A stretch of DNA of 64,000 nucleotides. It comes from Litorilituus sediminis (lineage in GTDB: Bacteria; Pseudomonadota; Gammaproteobacteria; Enterobacterales; Alteromonadaceae). The first letter of the stretch is position 1. The number at the start of each line of letters is the position of its first letter. Shown here piece after piece: positions 28,013-38,299 of the stretch. The DNA lies in contig NZ_CP034759.1 of NCBI RefSeq assembly GCF_004295665.1, positions 3,534,001-3,598,000 of the forward strand, written 5' to 3'. The translations under genes were made by a program, and so were the position numbers. The notes below the pieces were generated by a model. It saw only the letters and a list, made by a program, of their open reading frames with translations. It was not told the DNA's origin and searched no databases.

Positions 28013-28990
28013 CTACTGATCAGTTGTTAAAGAATAAGGTAACTCTTTAACGGTAAATAATGCACTTGGCTGGGCTTTTAATCTTAATGACGTGATTTCA
28101 TCATCATTAGCCAATACTGCTTGTATATAGCAGCTGCCATTGTCGGCTTGATAGCTTGTGGTTATTTCACCTGCTTTACGCCAATTATCGCCAAGTTGTT
28201 TTTCTAAACTATCAGCGCTGCTTAGTTTTTCTGTTAGCTGTCCTGCAAGAGAAAATAGAGCGCGCTTGTTTTTACCTAAATACTGCATTCTGGCAACGGT
28301 TTCTTGCCCTAAATAACAACCTTTAGTAAAGCTAATACCGTTAATTGCTTGTAAGTTTAGCATTTGTGGAACGAACTGCTGACAGGCCTCTTTTGTTAAA
28401 ACAGGGAAGCCCTGAGTTATTTCAAGTAATTGCCATACTTTATGTGAATATATAGGTAGAGCAAGCTTAGTAAGCAAGTGCTCAATATTGTCTTGTTCGT
28501 CAATGATAAGGTAGCGCGGGCTATCACCAGCAATATAAACAAGCGTTGTTGTATCTTGTTGAACTACTGGCGTTAAACTATCAGGGATTTGTGTAAAGCT
28601 TTCAGTCAATACCTTAGTACTTTTATCTCCAGCTAAACCATAAAAAGCTAAATTCTCTGTTTTGCTGATATCAACTTTTGAAAATACGCCAAATTTTTGT
28701 AGGGCTGCTAATGATTCAGATAGGCAGGCTTCAGGTTGTACTAAAAGGTGACAAGAAGAGCGGTTAATTAATCTAAATACGCTGTAAACCTTACCTTTGG
28801 CATCACAGTGAGCACCGTGTAAAAGGCTGCTTTCTGTACTGGCATTAACATCACAGGTTACTTGCCCTTGCAAGTATTTACTTTGCTCTTCACCAGATAG
28901 TGATATGGCTGAGTAATCATTTAGCTGCATTAAATAACTGTCAGGCAGCTCTGCTAGGGACGGTAAATCTTGCGTAATGGAAATTGACAT
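28013..28990 (-). CDS. ygfZ: Folate-binding tRNA-modifying/Fe-S protein YgfZ
   Basis: 325 residues, GcvT-like fold. The diagnostic motif is KGCYLGQETVARMQYLG near residue 230, with the conserved cysteine. YgfZ uses tetrahydrofolate in repair or synthesis of certain iron-sulphur enzymes such as MiaB. It is divergent from sdhE, the same arrangement as in E. coli (ygfZ next to sdhE/ygfX), and is co-directional with slyD, 30 bp downstream. Confidence 0.93.
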   Translation of the reverse strand: MSISITQDLPSLAELPDSYLMQLNDYSAISLSGEEQSKYLQGQVTCDVNASTESSLLHGAHCDAKGKVYSVFRLINRSSCHLLVQPEACLSESLAALQKFGVFSKVDISKTENLAFYGLAGDKSTKVLTESFTQIPDSLTPVVQQDTTTLVYIAGDSPRYLIIDEQDNIEHLLTKLALPIYSHKVWQLLEITQGFPVLTKEACQQFVPQMLNLQAINGISFTKGCYLGQETVARMQYLGKNKRALFSLAGQLTEKLSSADSLEKQLGDNWRKAGEITTSYQADNGSCYIQAVLANDDEITSLRLKAQPSALFTVKELPYSLTTDQ

Positions 28991-29163
28991 AAAGTGAGAC
29001 CAATTGAATTGATGTTTGTAGCAGTTTATGGGGATGTATTCGACAAAAACAAGGATAAAACGGCTAAATCATAACTATTTTTTTATTAGCGCAGCGCATG
29101 ACTACCCAAACAACTGGTGTTATTGCTAGAATAGCGCTAGTGTTAATTCTGTAATGGTGCTTT

Positions 29164-29451
29164 ATGTCAGCAAAAGAAAATATAAATGAAAGTGAATCAA
29201 ACAAACCTGGAGTAAATAAGGCGCGCCTAAAATGGGCATGTCGTCGCGGTATGTTAGAGTTGGATGTGCTGTTTATTCCTTTTGTTGATGAAGCATACGA
29301 TGATCTTCCTGCAGAGCAGCAAGGTGTATTTGAGCGTCTATTAACGTGCCAAGACCCTGAGTTGTTTGCTTGGTTTATGGGACATGAAACCTGTGAAGAC
29401 ACTGAACTCAACGCTATGGTCCAGCATATATTGCAGCGCGTCAAAGTATAA
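29164..29451 (+). CDS. sdhE: Succinate dehydrogenase flavinylation factor SdhE
   Basis: 95 residues, the small helical SdhE/YgfY. The functional motif RRGMLELD (RGxxE) is at residues 27-34. SdhE helps covalent attachment of FAD to SdhA and FrdA. DLPAEQQGVFERLLTCQDPE and LFAWFMGHE are also conserved. The ygfX-like frame follows directly and its start is inside or at the end of this gene, suggesting coupling. It is divergent from ygfZ. Confidence 0.94.
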   Translation: MSAKENINESESNKPGVNKARLKWACRRGMLELDVLFIPFVDEAYDDLPAEQQGVFERLLTCQDPELFAWFMGHETCEDTELNAMVQHILQRVKV

Positions 29452-29452
29452 T

Positions 29453-29866
29453 ATTGCTGTATATACCTCAAAAATAAAATACTGTGTTTTATTCGCAGGG
29501 TTTTCTCTTGCCATTATTACCTTTATTTTAACGTCAAGTTACTTGTTCCATCTAGCTATAGCATTGGTTGTTTTCAGTGTTATAGCGGTAAATATCTATT
29601 TAGCGAATAGCTTTCATACAAAGCAGCCTCAGTATCGAATGCTGGTGACTACTCAAGGCAGTATCCAGTTTATTGATAATCGTGGACAGGTATCAAAGCC
29701 AATGCAATTGTTGGATAAAAGCAGAGCTAGCGCCTTGGGCTGTTGGTTAGTTGCTCAGGTGTCTTTGGCTGACGGGCAAGAACAGCGGCGTAATGGCTTT
29801 ATCTTTAAAGACAGTGTCTCAGCACAGAATTACTCTAGGCTAGTGCGAGTTATTAGAAGTTTGTAG
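29453..29866 (+). CDS. YgfX-like membrane protein, start uncertain
   Basis: The frame runs 29366-29866, but its only ATG codons (29366 and 29384) lie deep inside sdhE. The part homologous in layout to YgfX (about 135 residues) would begin near 29453, at an ATT codon next to the sdhE stop. Two hydrophobic segments (YCVLFAGFSLAIITFILTS and YLFHLAIALVVFSVIAVNIY) are followed by a cytoplasmic domain with QFIDNRGQVSKP and GFIFKDSVSAQNYSRLVRV, as in YgfX/CptA. E. coli ygfX also follows sdhE. Function debated (toxin or division). The start and the call both need care. Confidence 0.6.
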   Translation: MAVYTSKIKYCVLFAGFSLAIITFILTSSYLFHLAIALVVFSVIAVNIYLANSFHTKQPQYRMLVTTQGSIQFIDNRGQVSKPMQLLDKSRASALGCWLVAQVSLADGQEQRRNGFIFKDSVSAQNYSRLVRVIRSL

Positions 29867-29898
29867 TTGCCAAAAGCTAAAATAGTTATTGGCAACTA
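29864..29898. terminator. Inverted repeat between ygfX-like gene and nadB
   Basis: TAGTTGCCAA (29864-29873) and TTGGCAACTA (29889-29898) are perfectly complementary around a 15-nt loop; T-rich sequence follows. The left arm includes the stop codon of the ygfX-like gene. It sits between converging genes and may act as a terminator. Confidence 0.5.
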
Positions 29899-29929
29899 TT
29901 GGTATTATTTTTTAACTAATCTGTAGGAG

Positions 29930-31537
29930 TTAACCATTGCTACTGTTTTGTAAAATGGTCGCCTTAGATTCTGTTAGCGTGTCAGGGTAATCTAACGTGT
30001 AGTGCAGGCCTCGGCTTTCTTTTCTTTCCATTGCACAGCGAATAATCAGCTCAGCTACTTGCACTAAATTTCTTAACTCTAGTAAATTATTACTGACTTT
30101 AAAGTTGCGATAGTATTCGTCTATTTCTCGCTGTAACAGTTCAACGCGATGCAAAGCGCGCTCTAGGCGCTTAGTTGTACGAACTATACCAACATAATCC
30201 CACATAAAGAGTCTTAACTCATGCCAGTTGTGTTGAATAACCACTTCTTCATCGGAGTCAGTTACGCGGCTCTCATCCCATTCTGGTAGGTTTTTATAGC
30301 GATTATTTACTTTAAGGCTATTGCTAATCTCAATTGCGGCTGCGCGGGCAAAAACTAAACATTCTAATAAAGAGTTGCTTGCTAAACGATTTGCGCCATG
30401 TAAGCCAGTATAAGACATTTCACCTATTGCATAGAGCTGGGCAATATCGGTTTGCCCTTGATGATTTACCATAACACCACCACAGGTATAGTGCGCAGCT
30501 GGTACAACAGGAATTGGCTGCTTGGTAATATCTATGCCTAATGACCTAGTTTTCTCATAAATGGTTGGAAAGTGCTCTTTGATAAACTGACTTGGCTTAT
30601 GGCTGATATCTAAGTACATGCAGTCAGCACCGAGACGTTTCATCTCATAATCGATAGCGCGGGCAACAATATCGCGCGGTGCTAACTCTGCTCTTTCATC
30701 AAAGCTTGGCATAAAGCGACTACCATCAGGGCGTCTGAGTTTTGCACCTTCACCTCGCAATGCCTCGGTTAGAAGGAATGTTCCCGCGTCAGGGTGAAAT
30801 AAACAAGTGGGATGAAATTGATTGAACTCCATATTGGCAACCCGACAACCAGCGCGCCAAGCCATGGCAATACCGTCACCACTGGCAACGTCAGGATTTG
30901 AGGTGTATTGATATACTTTGCTAGCACCACCCGTGGCTAAAATGGTTTTTTGCGCATAGATGCTTTCAACTTTTTCGCTGTTTCTGTTCCAAATATAAGC
31001 ACCAATACATTGCTTAGTTGAGCCATCGTTTTCATTACCTTCACAAATAAGGTCTATTGCATTGTAGCGTTCAAATATTCTAATGCGTGAGTGTTGCTTA
31101 ACGCGATCTGCCAAGGTTGTTTGAATCGCTTGGCCGGTAGCATCTGCAGCGTGCAATATACGCCTGTGGCTATGACCACCTTCGCGGGTAAGGTGATACC
31201 TTGTTTCACCGTCACTATCTTTCTCTTTATCAAAGGTGACCCCTTGTTCAATTAGCCACTCTAAACAGGCTTTAGCATTTTCTGCGGTGTAGTTAACCGT
31301 TTCTTCATCACAAAGGCCGGCGCCGGCAATTAGGGTGTCTTGCACATGGGCTGAAATACTGTCATTCTCGTCAAAGACTGCGGCAATACCACCCTGAGCG
31401 TAATAGGTCGAGCCTTCATTGAGCGGGCCTTTACTTAAAATAACAACATCTGCATTTTTAGCTAAGTGTAGGGCAAGAGTTAAGCCAGCGGCTCCACTGC
31501 CAATGATCAGTACGTCACAATTATTTTGTCGGGTCAT
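29930..31537 (-). CDS. nadB: L-aspartate oxidase NadB
   Basis: 535 residues (E. coli 540). FAD-binding N-terminus [19 protein letters not shown], then [18 protein letters not shown], then the active-site [16 protein letters not shown] and [19 protein letters not shown]. The C-terminal helical domain ([14 protein letters not shown]) is present. NadB oxidises aspartate to iminoaspartate, the first step of de novo NAD synthesis. It is divergent from rpoE, as in E. coli. NadA and NadC are not in the window. Confidence 0.96.
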   Translation of the reverse strand: MTRQNNCDVLIIGSGAAGLTLALHLAKNADVVILSKGPLNEGSTYYAQGGIAAVFDENDSISAHVQDTLIAGAGLCDEETVNYTAENAKACLEWLIEQGVTFDKEKDSDGETRYHLTREGGHSHRRILHAADATGQAIQTTLADRVKQHSRIRIFERYNAIDLICEGNENDGSTKQCIGAYIWNRNSEKVESIYAQKTILATGGASKVYQYTSNPDVASGDGIAMAWRAGCRVANMEFNQFHPTCLFHPDAGTFLLTEALRGEGAKLRRPDGSRFMPSFDERAELAPRDIVARAIDYEMKRLGADCMYLDISHKPSQFIKEHFPTIYEKTRSLGIDITKQPIPVVPAAHYTCGGVMVNHQGQTDIAQLYAIGEMSYTGLHGANRLASNSLLECLVFARAAAIEISNSLKVNNRYKNLPEWDESRVTDSDEEVVIQHNWHELRLFMWDYVGIVRTTKRLERALHRVELLQREIDEYYRNFKVSNNLLELRNLVQVAELIIRCAMERKESRGLHYTLDYPDTLTESKATILQNSSNG

Positions 31538-31728
31538 ATATTTGTCGCTAGTGTTAACGTACCTTATTCGCTTATATTCGCTGATTTATAAGTTGGCACG
31601 TTTCAGGTATTCTATAATATAGAGTGATAGTGGCTTGAATTTTACCCTGTGTTGACATATTGGGGTAGCATTATTGCTGTCATATTTAGGGAATTTAACC
31701 TAAAACAAGAAAAAATTTAAAAAAGGCA

Positions 31729-31756
31729 GAACTTTTTTGCAAATGTGTAGTCCTAC
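31729..31756 (+). promoter_or_regulatory. Candidate sigma-E promoter of rpoE (autoregulation)
   Basis: GAACTTTT at 31729-31736 and GTCCTA at 31750-31755 with a 16-nt gap from GAACTT to TCCTA resemble the sigma-E -35 (GGAACTT) and -10 (TCTAA-like). The rpoE operon is autoregulated in relatives. Expected transcription start is near 31762. Confidence 0.45.
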
Positions 31757-31830
31757 TTGATGCGTTTGTGATGAGCCAAATGGAAAATATGAGTGTAAAG
31801 CAAATACCAATTACAGAAGGTAAGGCTCGG

Positions 31831-32412
31831 ATGAGCGAACAAAATGTCGACCAAAAGCTGGTTGAACGAGTACAGCGCGGGGATAAAAACGCGTTTAACT
31901 TACTCGTGTCTAAATATCAGCATAAGGTGGCAAATTTAGTTAGTCGCTATGTGAAAAATCACAGTGACGTACCTGATATTGTGCAAGAAGCATTCATTAA
32001 AGCATACCGCGCTTTACCAAACTTTAGGGGCGAAAGTGCGTTTTATACTTGGTTATATCGAATTGCAGTAAATTGTGCAAAGAATCACAGTGTTGCGCTT
32101 GGTAGAAAACCGCCAAGCACTGATGTTGAAGTAGAAGATGCAGAGTTTTACGATGGTGGCGATGCATTAAGAGAAAATGCTTCACCTGAAAAAGTATTGT
32201 TAACAGCGGAAATTAAGCAGGTTATTTTCAATACCATTGAATCTTTACCTGAAGATTTGAGGTTGGCAATTAATTTTCGCGAGCTTGAAGGATTAAGTTA
32301 TGAAGAGATTGCAACCATAATGGAATGCCCTGTGGGTACGGTTCGCTCAAGAATATTTAGAGCCCGTGATGCAATTGATAAAAAGATAAGACCATTATTG
32401 CAAAATAAATAA
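31831..32412 (+). CDS. rpoE: RNA polymerase sigma factor RpoE
   Basis: 193 residues from the ATG at 31831, where the family start MSEQNVDQKLVERVQRGDK begins. ECF sigma factor with region 2 (FNLLVSKYQHKVANLVSRYV; DIVQEAFIKAYRALPNFRG; FYTWLYRIAVNCAKN) and region 4 (ESLPEDLRLAINFRELEG; LSYEEIATIMECPVGTVRSR). It directs the response to misfolded outer-membrane proteins. The frame is open 21 codons further upstream to GTG 31768, with no stop between. First of rpoE-rseA-rseB-rseC. Confidence 0.96.
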   Translation: MSEQNVDQKLVERVQRGDKNAFNLLVSKYQHKVANLVSRYVKNHSDVPDIVQEAFIKAYRALPNFRGESAFYTWLYRIAVNCAKNHSVALGRKPPSTDVEVEDAEFYDGGDALRENASPEKVLLTAEIKQVIFNTIESLPEDLRLAINFRELEGLSYEEIATIMECPVGTVRSRIFRARDAIDKKIRPLLQNK

Positions 32413-32470
32413 TTGAGCAGTAATAGCTTGTTAGAAATGTGTTTTTTTAAGGTGTTTTAAGGTTAAAGAT

Positions 32471-33193
32471 ATGAGTGAAGGTAAATTTGAGAGTATGTCA
32501 TCATTGGTTGATGATCACCAAGCCTCGAAAGATGAAATGTTGGTTGATTTATCAATAGATGAAATACTTAAAGATGACGAGCTTGCCACCAGTTGGCAAA
32601 ATTATCACCTTATTGGCGATGTTATGCGAGATGAAGTTGCCCAGTCACTACAGCTCGATTTAACTGAACAAATCGCAGATGCCATTGCTAAAGAAGCAAC
32701 GATTTTATCCCCTATTAATGCTGCTGGCGCAAATAACTCCCCAGAAGACAATACCCTTGATAACCAAGCAACGCCACAACAAGATAATCAACTTGAAAAT
32801 AGCCAAGTCATCTCAGCAGAAAACCGTTTTAAAGCAAAAGTAGTGAAATTATTTAAGCCGCTTGGCCAGGTAGCTATTGCAGCTTCTGCAGCTGGTCTTA
32901 TGATTGTTGGGGTTCAACAAAACAGTGCCAATAATACCATTGAAAGCCCAATGGTACCAAATCAAGTGGTACAAACTATGCCATTAACCGGGTTTGCTAA
33001 CCCAGTAAGCTTTAACGCTAGCAGTCAAAATCAACAGGTAAATAGAAAATTACAGCAACAAGTTGCTAACCAGAAGAAAAATGAGCAGCTGATGGAACAA
33101 CAGCGTCGTTTTCAAGCGCTACTTGCTGATCATCAACAGCAAGTTAAATTAACCGCTGGTAATAAAGCATCTGAACTATTAGAAAAAAAATAG
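32471..33193 (+). CDS. rseA: Anti-sigma-E factor RseA
   Basis: 240 residues. The N-terminal cytoplasmic anti-sigma domain shows SMSSLVDDHQASKDEM and LATSWQNYHLIGDVMRDE; one membrane helix lies around residues 135-152 (GQVAIAASAAGLMIVGVQ); the periplasmic tail is Q-rich. RseA binds and inactivates RpoE until cut by DegS and RseP. It is longer than E. coli RseA (216) because of an acidic N/Q/E-rich linker before the helix. It follows rpoE by 58 bp and precedes rseB. Confidence 0.9.
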   Translation: MSEGKFESMSSLVDDHQASKDEMLVDLSIDEILKDDELATSWQNYHLIGDVMRDEVAQSLQLDLTEQIADAIAKEATILSPINAAGANNSPEDNTLDNQATPQQDNQLENSQVISAENRFKAKVVKLFKPLGQVAIAASAAGLMIVGVQQNSANNTIESPMVPNQVVQTMPLTGFANPVSFNASSQNQQVNRKLQQQVANQKKNEQLMEQQRRFQALLADHQQQVKLTAGNKASELLEKK

Positions 33194-33266
33194 TTTAACT
33201 CTCATGTTGGATTAGTTGATAATTGTTACTTCAGCTTAGGTAATTTTTATCAACTAATGAGTTTAT

Positions 33267-34247
33267 ATGAAATTTCTCCTCACGTTATTTGCTCTGTGTA
33301 GTTTTTTCTCATCTAGCTATGTTTTGGCGGCAGATAGCGAAAATGCCAAGGCTTGGTTAGAGCGCTTATCACAATCGTTACGTCAATTAAACTTCAACAC
33401 CTCTTTTGTTGTGGTTAAAAATAATCAAGCAGAGCCTTATCACTGGTTACATGGCGTAGATGAAAATAGCCTTGAGCTTGAAATTTTAGCTAGGTTAAAT
33501 GGTCCTAGACGAGATATCTTGCGTAAGGGCAATACTGTTAGCTACATTGAGCCAGAGCAAGAGGTTTATTCGGTTAATGCTAGCTCATTAACGGGTCCAA
33601 TCCCCGCCATATTTAGTTCAGATATTACCGAATTAGAAAGTAATTACCGTTTTATTTCCGTTGGTCGAAGTCGTGTTTTAGGACGAGCTGCGCAACTTAT
33701 TCGTGTCGTGCCCAAAGACAATCATAGATTTGGCTATTGGTTGTGGTTAGATCAGCACAGCGCCATGCTACTGAAGCTGGCAATAATTTCCCGTAAAGGT
33801 AAGTTATTAGAGCAAGTACAATTTACTCATTTAGATATAACAGATTCGCTTTCTGAGAATTTACTACAACTAAAGGCAACCGAGCTGCCAAAAGCTGTTG
33901 CTGTTAAAGAGCATGAAGCAAACTTGATGTGGCAAACGAGCTGGTTACCAGATGGTTTTACTGCGCTTAAGGTTGATCGACATCGAATGTACAGTAATAA
34001 AAAAGCGGTTGAGTTTATGCACTTTAGTGATGGCTTGGTTGATATTTCAGTTTATGTTAACCCCAGCGAAGATAAACAAAGGCCGCTTGAATATGCTCAC
34101 GATGGTGCAACTATCGTCTTAAATCAGGTGAATAATGCTATTGAAGTCAGTGTTGTCGGTAAAATACCTTTAAATACGGCGAAAAAAATTGCCAATGGTC
34201 TTGTTTCAGTTGTGCCTGTACATGCAAATAGTGAGCAAAAGCCATGA
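33267..34247 (+). CDS. rseB: Sigma-E regulatory protein RseB (MucB)
   Basis: 326 residues with a cleavable signal peptide (about 1-21, FFSSSYVLAA). Periplasmic two-domain protein: an N-terminal LolA/LppX-like fold (AWLERLSQSLRQLNFNTSFV, YHWLHGVDENSLELEIL, LVGRAAQLIRVVPKD) and a C-terminal domain (WQTSWLPDGFTALKVDRHRM). RseB covers RseA and releases it on sensing mislocalised lipopolysaccharide. The stop overlaps the rseC start by four bases. Confidence 0.94.
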   Translation: MKFLLTLFALCSFFSSSYVLAADSENAKAWLERLSQSLRQLNFNTSFVVVKNNQAEPYHWLHGVDENSLELEILARLNGPRRDILRKGNTVSYIEPEQEVYSVNASSLTGPIPAIFSSDITELESNYRFISVGRSRVLGRAAQLIRVVPKDNHRFGYWLWLDQHSAMLLKLAIISRKGKLLEQVQFTHLDITDSLSENLLQLKATELPKAVAVKEHEANLMWQTSWLPDGFTALKVDRHRMYSNKKAVEFMHFSDGLVDISVYVNPSEDKQRPLEYAHDGATIVLNQVNNAIEVSVVGKIPLNTAKKIANGLVSVVPVHANSEQKP

Positions 34248-34699
34248 CTGAAGAAATAGCGCATGTAGTCGCCCTAGAAGGTGATAGTGTTATCTTAGAA
34301 AGCCAAATAAAGAGTACCTGTAGTGGTTGCTCGCAAGTAGATAGTTGTGCCAATGGACAAGTAGCGAAAGCCTTGCCCAGTAAAAAATTAACCTTTAAAG
34401 TTAAGAGAAATGAAATAGACGTTAAGGTTGGCGACTGTGTCGTTTTAGGTATAACAGAAGGCGATATGCTGCTAAGTGCTGCACAAGTATATTTGATGCC
34501 ATTGCTTGGTTTGCTTACTTTCTCGGCCATTGGTCAATGGCTTGTTGAGATTAACGTCCTTGAACATGAACTAATTGCATTGGCAGTTGGCGTACTCGGC
34601 GGCTATTTAGGATATCGGCTAGCAAAATATCGTCAGTCTTATAGTAAAAAAGCACGAGCGTTACAGCCTAAAATTCTGCGAGTTTTGCCTCATCATTAA
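34244..34699 (+). CDS. rseC: SoxR-reducing/sigma-E regulatory protein RseC
   Basis: 151 residues. The N-terminal cysteine cluster STCSGCSQVDSC near residues 26-37 and two membrane helices (MPLLGLLTFSAIGQWLVE; IALAVGVLGGYLGYRLA) define RseC/MucC. RseC is an inner-membrane protein connected with SoxR reduction and sigma-E control; the cysteines may carry a redox centre. Overlaps rseB by ATGA, completing rpoE-rseABC. Confidence 0.92.
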   Translation: MTEEIAHVVALEGDSVILESQIKSTCSGCSQVDSCANGQVAKALPSKKLTFKVKRNEIDVKVGDCVVLGITEGDMLLSAAQVYLMPLLGLLTFSAIGQWLVEINVLEHELIALAVGVLGGYLGYRLAKYRQSYSKKARALQPKILRVLPHH

Positions 34700-34839
34700 T
34701 TGTCTTAATGTTAGGCAGCCGTTTGCTTGCGCATACTTTTTTACAAAAGATATCTGAACAAAAGATAGCCCCAGCGCAGTAAATTCGTTAAAATCACGTC
34801 ATTATATTATTTAACCCTGTTTTATTTAACTTCCCTCGT

Positions 34840-36630
34840 ATGAAAAATATCCGAAATTTCTCAATAATTGCCCATATCGATCATGGTAAATCAACCTTAT
34901 CGGATCGCTTGATTCAGCACTGTGGCGGGTTGCAAGAGCGTGAAATGGAAGCGCAAGTACTTGACTCGATGGACCTTGAGCGTGAACGCGGCATTACCAT
35001 TAAAGCGCAAAGTGTAACCTTAGATTATAAAGCGCAAGATGGTGAAACTTATCAATTAAACTTTATTGATACCCCGGGTCATGTTGATTTTTCATATGAA
35101 GTGTCGCGCTCGTTAGCCTCATGTGAAGGTGCTTTGCTCGTAGTTGATGCAGGTCAAGGCGTAGAAGCACAAACGGTGGCGAACTGTTATACCGCGATTG
35201 AGATGGACTTGGAAGTTTTACCTATCTTAAACAAGATTGACTTGCCACAGGCTGACCCTGAGCGTGTTTGCGAAGAAATTGAACATATTATTGGTATTGA
35301 TGCTACAGACGCGGTTACCTGTTCAGCTAAAACAGGTATAGGTATTGACGATGTATTAGAAACAATCGTTAAGAATATTCCAGCGCCTGTCGGCGATCCT
35401 GATGCTAACCTTCAAGCGCTTATTGTTGACTCTTGGTTTGATAATTACCAAGGGGTTGTTTCACTTGTTCGTGTTATGAATGGTGAAGTGAAAAAAGGCG
35501 ATAAAATGTTAGTTATGTCAACGGGGCAGACACATATTATCGATAAGGTGGGTATTTTCACACCTAAGCAAACTGAAACCGGTATATTAAAAACAGGCGA
35601 AGTAGGGTTTATTATTGCTGGTATTAAAGAAATTCACGGTGCGCCTGTTGGTGATACCATCACTATCAGCAAAAAAGAAACTGATGCCCCTTTACCTGGT
35701 TTCCAAAAAGCACAACCACAAGTGTACGCTGGTGTATTCCCGATTAGCTCAGATGATTATGAGAACTTTAGGGACGCACTCAATAAGTTAAGCTTAAATG
35801 ATGCCTCGCTATTTTTTGAACCAGAAAACTCATCTGCATTAGGGTTCGGTTTTAGGATTGGTTTCCTTGGCATGCTGCACATGGAAATTATTCAAGAGCG
35901 TTTAGCCAGAGAATATGATCTTGATTTAATTACCACAGCACCGACAGTAAATTATGAAATAGCTTGTACAAATGGCGAGGTGTTATCAATTGATAATCCT
36001 GCTGATTTACCGGCAATTAATAATATTGATGAAATTCGTGAGCCAATTGTTCAAGCCAACATCTTAGTACCACAAGAATTTTTAGGTAATGTGATTACTT
36101 TATGTATTGAAAAGCGCGGTATCCAAAAAGACTTAATGTACCATGGTAATCAAGTCGCGGTGACGTACGAGCTACCTATGGCTGAAGTGGTAATGGACTT
36201 CTTTGATAAATTGAAATCAACCAGTCGTGGCTATGCGTCTTTAGATTATCATTTTGTTCGTTTTGAAGCGGCAGATATGGTGCGTGTCGATGTAATGATT
36301 AATGGCGATCGTGTTGATGCATTGGCGATGATCACGCATCGCGCTAACTCAGTTTCTCGTGGTCGTATGTTGGTAGAAAAGCTTAAAGAGCTAATTCACC
36401 GTCAAATGTTTGATATTGCGATACAAGCGGCAATAGGTAATAACGTTATTGCTCGTACTACGGTTAAACAATTACGTAAGAACGTAACAGCTAAATGTTA
36501 TGGTGGTGATGTTAGTCGTAAGAAGAAACTACTACAGAAGCAAAAAGAAGGTAAAAAACGTATGAAGCAGGTAGGTAACGTAGAAGTACCTCAAGAAGCG
36601 TTTTTAGCTGTGCTTAAACTAGAGAAGTAA
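34840..36630 (+). CDS. lepA: Elongation factor 4 (LepA)
   Basis: 596 residues, normal length. GTPase domain with P-loop [10 protein letters not shown] at residues 11-20, DTPGHVDF and NKIDLP, followed by EF-G-like domains and the LepA-specific C-terminus ([20 protein letters not shown]). Ribosome-associated GTPase that promotes back-translocation or initiation fidelity. It is followed by lepB after 6 bp, the E. coli order. Confidence 0.97.
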   Translation: MKNIRNFSIIAHIDHGKSTLSDRLIQHCGGLQEREMEAQVLDSMDLERERGITIKAQSVTLDYKAQDGETYQLNFIDTPGHVDFSYEVSRSLASCEGALLVVDAGQGVEAQTVANCYTAIEMDLEVLPILNKIDLPQADPERVCEEIEHIIGIDATDAVTCSAKTGIGIDDVLETIVKNIPAPVGDPDANLQALIVDSWFDNYQGVVSLVRVMNGEVKKGDKMLVMSTGQTHIIDKVGIFTPKQTETGILKTGEVGFIIAGIKEIHGAPVGDTITISKKETDAPLPGFQKAQPQVYAGVFPISSDDYENFRDALNKLSLNDASLFFEPENSSALGFGFRIGFLGMLHMEIIQERLAREYDLDLITTAPTVNYEIACTNGEVLSIDNPADLPAINNIDEIREPIVQANILVPQEFLGNVITLCIEKRGIQKDLMYHGNQVAVTYELPMAEVVMDFFDKLKSTSRGYASLDYHFVRFEAADMVRVDVMINGDRVDALAMITHRANSVSRGRMLVEKLKELIHRQMFDIAIQAAIGNNVIARTTVKQLRKNVTAKCYGGDVSRKKKLLQKQKEGKKRMKQVGNVEVPQEAFLAVLKLEK

Positions 36631-36636
36631 GGATTT

Positions 36637-37557
36637 ATGGCTGCATATTTTTCGATTATTTTAGTCGCAATTACTGTTGTAACAGGTATTGTTTGGTTGA
36701 TGGATAAGCTTTATTTAGCACCTCAGCGCAGGTTAAACCTAGCTGATGCTAAAAGCCAATGCCAAGGTGAATTACCTGCTGATGTAGCAGAGAAGCTCTC
36801 TGAGCCATCTGCATTAGTAGATACTTCGGTGCAAATTTTTCCTGTTATAGCCTTTGTGCTGATTTTAAGATCATTTTTATATGAGCCTTTTCAAATACCA
36901 TCAGGTTCAATGATGCCTACCTTGCTTGACGGCGATTTTATTTTAGTAAATAAGTTTAATTACGGTTTAAAAGACCCAGTAACTCGTACTAAGTTCTATG
37001 AAAATGGCATGCCAGAGCGTGGTGATGTTGTGGTATTTAAGTACCCAGAAGATACGAGAATTGATTACATTAAACGTGTTATTGGCTTACCTGGCGATCG
37101 AGTTATTTACCGTAATAAGTCACTTTACATTAAGCCTGCTTGTCAAGAAAGTGATGCTAAATGCCCAGAGTATACGCAAGTAATTCATGATTTTACTGCT
37201 AAATACCAAGGACCTGATGCTGAGTCTGATATGAATCAATATCAAGCAAATATGTTAGGTAGAGAATTCAATATTTTAAATAATAGTCAAACCCTACCGA
37301 GAACAAGACATTTCTTCCCACAGGCAGGTACTGCACCAGATGAGTTTATTGTGCCGGCGAATAGCTACTTTGTTTTGGGAGATAATCGAGATAATAGTTT
37401 AGATAGTCGCTTCTGGGGCTTTGTTCCAGAGGAAAACTTAGTTGGTGAAGCGGTTGCTATATGGATGAGCTTTGATTTTGATAGACCTAGCGATAGCTTT
37501 TTACCTAGTTGGATTCCAACTGGGGTGAGATTTGAGCGTTTAGGTGCTATCAACTAA
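36637..37557 (+). CDS. lepB: Signal peptidase I
   Basis: 306 residues. Two N-terminal membrane helices (about 3-23 and 63-79), then the periplasmic catalytic domain. The serine nucleophile is S91 in [11 protein letters not shown] and the general base is K146 in [12 protein letters not shown], matching S90/K145 of the E. coli enzyme. [17 protein letters not shown] is box E. It removes signal peptides from exported proteins, several of which are encoded here. The lepB stop overlaps the rnc start. Confidence 0.96.
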   Translation: MAAYFSIILVAITVVTGIVWLMDKLYLAPQRRLNLADAKSQCQGELPADVAEKLSEPSALVDTSVQIFPVIAFVLILRSFLYEPFQIPSGSMMPTLLDGDFILVNKFNYGLKDPVTRTKFYENGMPERGDVVVFKYPEDTRIDYIKRVIGLPGDRVIYRNKSLYIKPACQESDAKCPEYTQVIHDFTAKYQGPDAESDMNQYQANMLGREFNILNNSQTLPRTRHFFPQAGTAPDEFIVPANSYFVLGDNRDNSLDSRFWGFVPEENLVGEAVAIWMSFDFDRPSDSFLPSWIPTGVRFERLGAIN

Positions 37558-38299
37558 CTTGGCTAATTCATTGAAAACTAAACTGAGTAACAAAGTGAAA
37601 AATAATCCACATGATTTAGCAAGGCTAACAAAGAAGCTTGGCTATAGCTTTAATGATGAATCATTATTGCTACAAGCGCTTACTCATCGCAGCGCTAAGG
37701 GGCGTCATAATGAGCGTCTAGAGTTTTTAGGAGATTCTATATTAGGCTTTGTTATTGCTGAGGCTTTATTTGAAAAGTTTCCCTCTCATGATGAAGGCGA
37801 CTTAACCCGTATGCGCTCTAGTCTTGTTAAAGGGGTTACTTTAGCTAAGATAGCTCGTGACTTTAATTTAGGTGAATGTTTAATTTTAGGTCCGGGTGAG
37901 TTAAAAAGCGGTGGTCACAGACGTGAATCTATTTTAGAAGATGCTATTGAAGCCATCATAGGTGCTATTTATTTAGATTCAGATATTACTAACTGTAAGC
38001 GATTAATTCTCACTTGGTTTGAAAAGCGTTTAAACGTCATTAAACCTGGCAATGAACAAAAAGATCCAAAAACGAGATTACAAGAGTATTTGCAAGGTCG
38101 AAAAATTGCTTTGCCAAGCTATGAAGTCATCGATACCACTGGCCAGTCTCATAATCAGCAATTTACCGTACGCTGTCTTACCGAAGTAATGGCTGATGAA
38201 GTCATTGCCAAAGGTACTAGCCGACGTAAAGCAGAGCAAGCAGCAGCAGAGCAAATATTAGCCTTGATTGAACAAGCAAGTAACAAGAGGAAATCTTAA
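37544..38299 (+). CDS. rnc: Ribonuclease III
   Basis: 251 residues if started at GTG 37544, which overlaps lepB by 14 bp; E. coli RNase III has 226, so a later in-frame TTG (37559 or 37571) could be the true start. The RNase III signature [15 protein letters not shown] is at residues 56-70, [14 protein letters not shown] marks the second catalytic site, and a C-terminal double-stranded RNA-binding domain ([14 protein letters not shown] ... [16 protein letters not shown]) is complete. It processes rRNA and structured mRNAs, and could cut the long hairpins in this window. Overlaps era by one base. Confidence 0.95.
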   Translation: MLSTNLANSLKTKLSNKVKNNPHDLARLTKKLGYSFNDESLLLQALTHRSAKGRHNERLEFLGDSILGFVIAEALFEKFPSHDEGDLTRMRSSLVKGVTLAKIARDFNLGECLILGPGELKSGGHRRESILEDAIEAIIGAIYLDSDITNCKRLILTWFEKRLNVIKPGNEQKDPKTRLQEYLQGRKIALPSYEVIDTTGQSHNQQFTVRCLTEVMADEVIAKGTSRRKAEQAAAEQILALIEQASNKRKS

